From contig CAILVY010000280.1 of assembly GCA_903837785.1 (NCBI GenBank), forward strand, positions 1 through 40,765: a stretch of 40,765 bases of DNA, written 5' to 3'. The notes below the pieces were generated by a model that was given only the letters and a program-made list of their open reading frames with translations, was not told the DNA's origin and made no database searches. Position numbers and translations under genes: made by a program. This stretch comes from Candidatus Hydrogenedentota bacterium. Its GTDB lineage: Bacteria; Hydrogenedentota; Hydrogenedentia; Hydrogenedentales; CAILVY01. Shown one piece after another: positions 40,724 to 40,765 of this stretch (within the stretch, counting starts at the first letter, position 1; the number at the start of each line of letters is the position of its first letter).

Positions 40724-40765
40724 TCCGCGTGCCCCCTGCTCTTGGGCCGCCGGCCAGCGCCGGCG

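Noticed and set aside
1-40765. CRISPR arrays, tRNA or rRNA genes, insertion sequences, prophage or toxin-antitoxin genes
   Set aside because: I looked for regularly spaced repeats, cloverleaf-like sequences, transposase or integrase motifs and small paired genes, and saw none. A covariance or profile search was not possible here.

Overview
The window is high-GC bacterial DNA, densely coded in some stretches and open in others. It most likely comes from an uncultivated Planctomycetes/Verrucomicrobia-like lineage, and my best guess is Candidatus Hydrogenedentota. This is inferred from family content: a DUF1080 protein, two Gfo/Idh/MocA oxidoreductases, a sugar-isomerase TIM barrel, many exported hydrolases, and above all a kelch propeller joined by a Gly-Glu linker to EF-hand-like repeats ending in Tyr-His-Cys. 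No rRNA, tRNA, CRISPR array, transposase or phage gene was recognised. Start sites generally have AGGAGG-like ribosome sites, and several upstream regions carry sigma70-like boxes (best: TTGACA-17-TATAGT at 35362-35390).

Layout, left part. 1-623 (-) is the start of a membrane pyrophosphatase (hppA). Exported proteins follow: a Tat-type metallophosphoesterase (-), a DUF1080 protein, a small orphan ORF, the kelch/EF-hand protein, a GH30 glycosidase, a lipoprotein efflux adaptor (-), and a 1640-residue lipoprotein that joins seven PKD domains, a PqaA-type alpha/beta-hydrolase and an Ntn-acyltransferase-like domain.

Middle part. 13.9-19.6 kb is a sugar-metabolism block: a G1P-dehydrogenase-like metal-dependent alcohol dehydrogenase, a phosphomannose-isomerase-like cupin, a TIM-barrel isomerase/epimerase and two Gfo/Idh/MocA dehydrogenases, plus a secreted glycosidase-like propeller at 19.7-21.2 kb. 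Next comes a 30-codon gene (21342-21434) encoding an aromatic amphipathic helix built of 11-residue repeats, with its own ribosome site and a strong terminator. It is followed by a repeat-rich intergenic stretch and a radical SAM gene.

Right part. 22.8-27.6 kb holds a GT-C/TPR membrane protein (-), a GT2 glycosyltransferase and a methyltransferase. Then come a secreted nitrilase-family amidase with a Tat-exported gamma-glutamyltransferase homologue, an orphan single-domain response regulator, a 1426-residue surface protein (-) with beta-helix, Ig-like domains and an IPITG/hydrophobic/basic C-terminal tail, and a tightly packed glycan operon (GT-C enzyme, Wzx-like flippase, methyltransferase, GT2).

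The genes together describe a cell that takes apart complex glycans and amides outside the cytoplasm, interconverts unusual sugars by NAD-dependent redox chemistry, and builds a decorated surface. The observations most worth following are the 30-residue hendecad peptide gene, the hydrolase/Ntn fusion in which Thr sits where Cys is normally the nucleophile, and a pair of homologous ~105-bp intergenic elements placed just behind gene-end hairpins.
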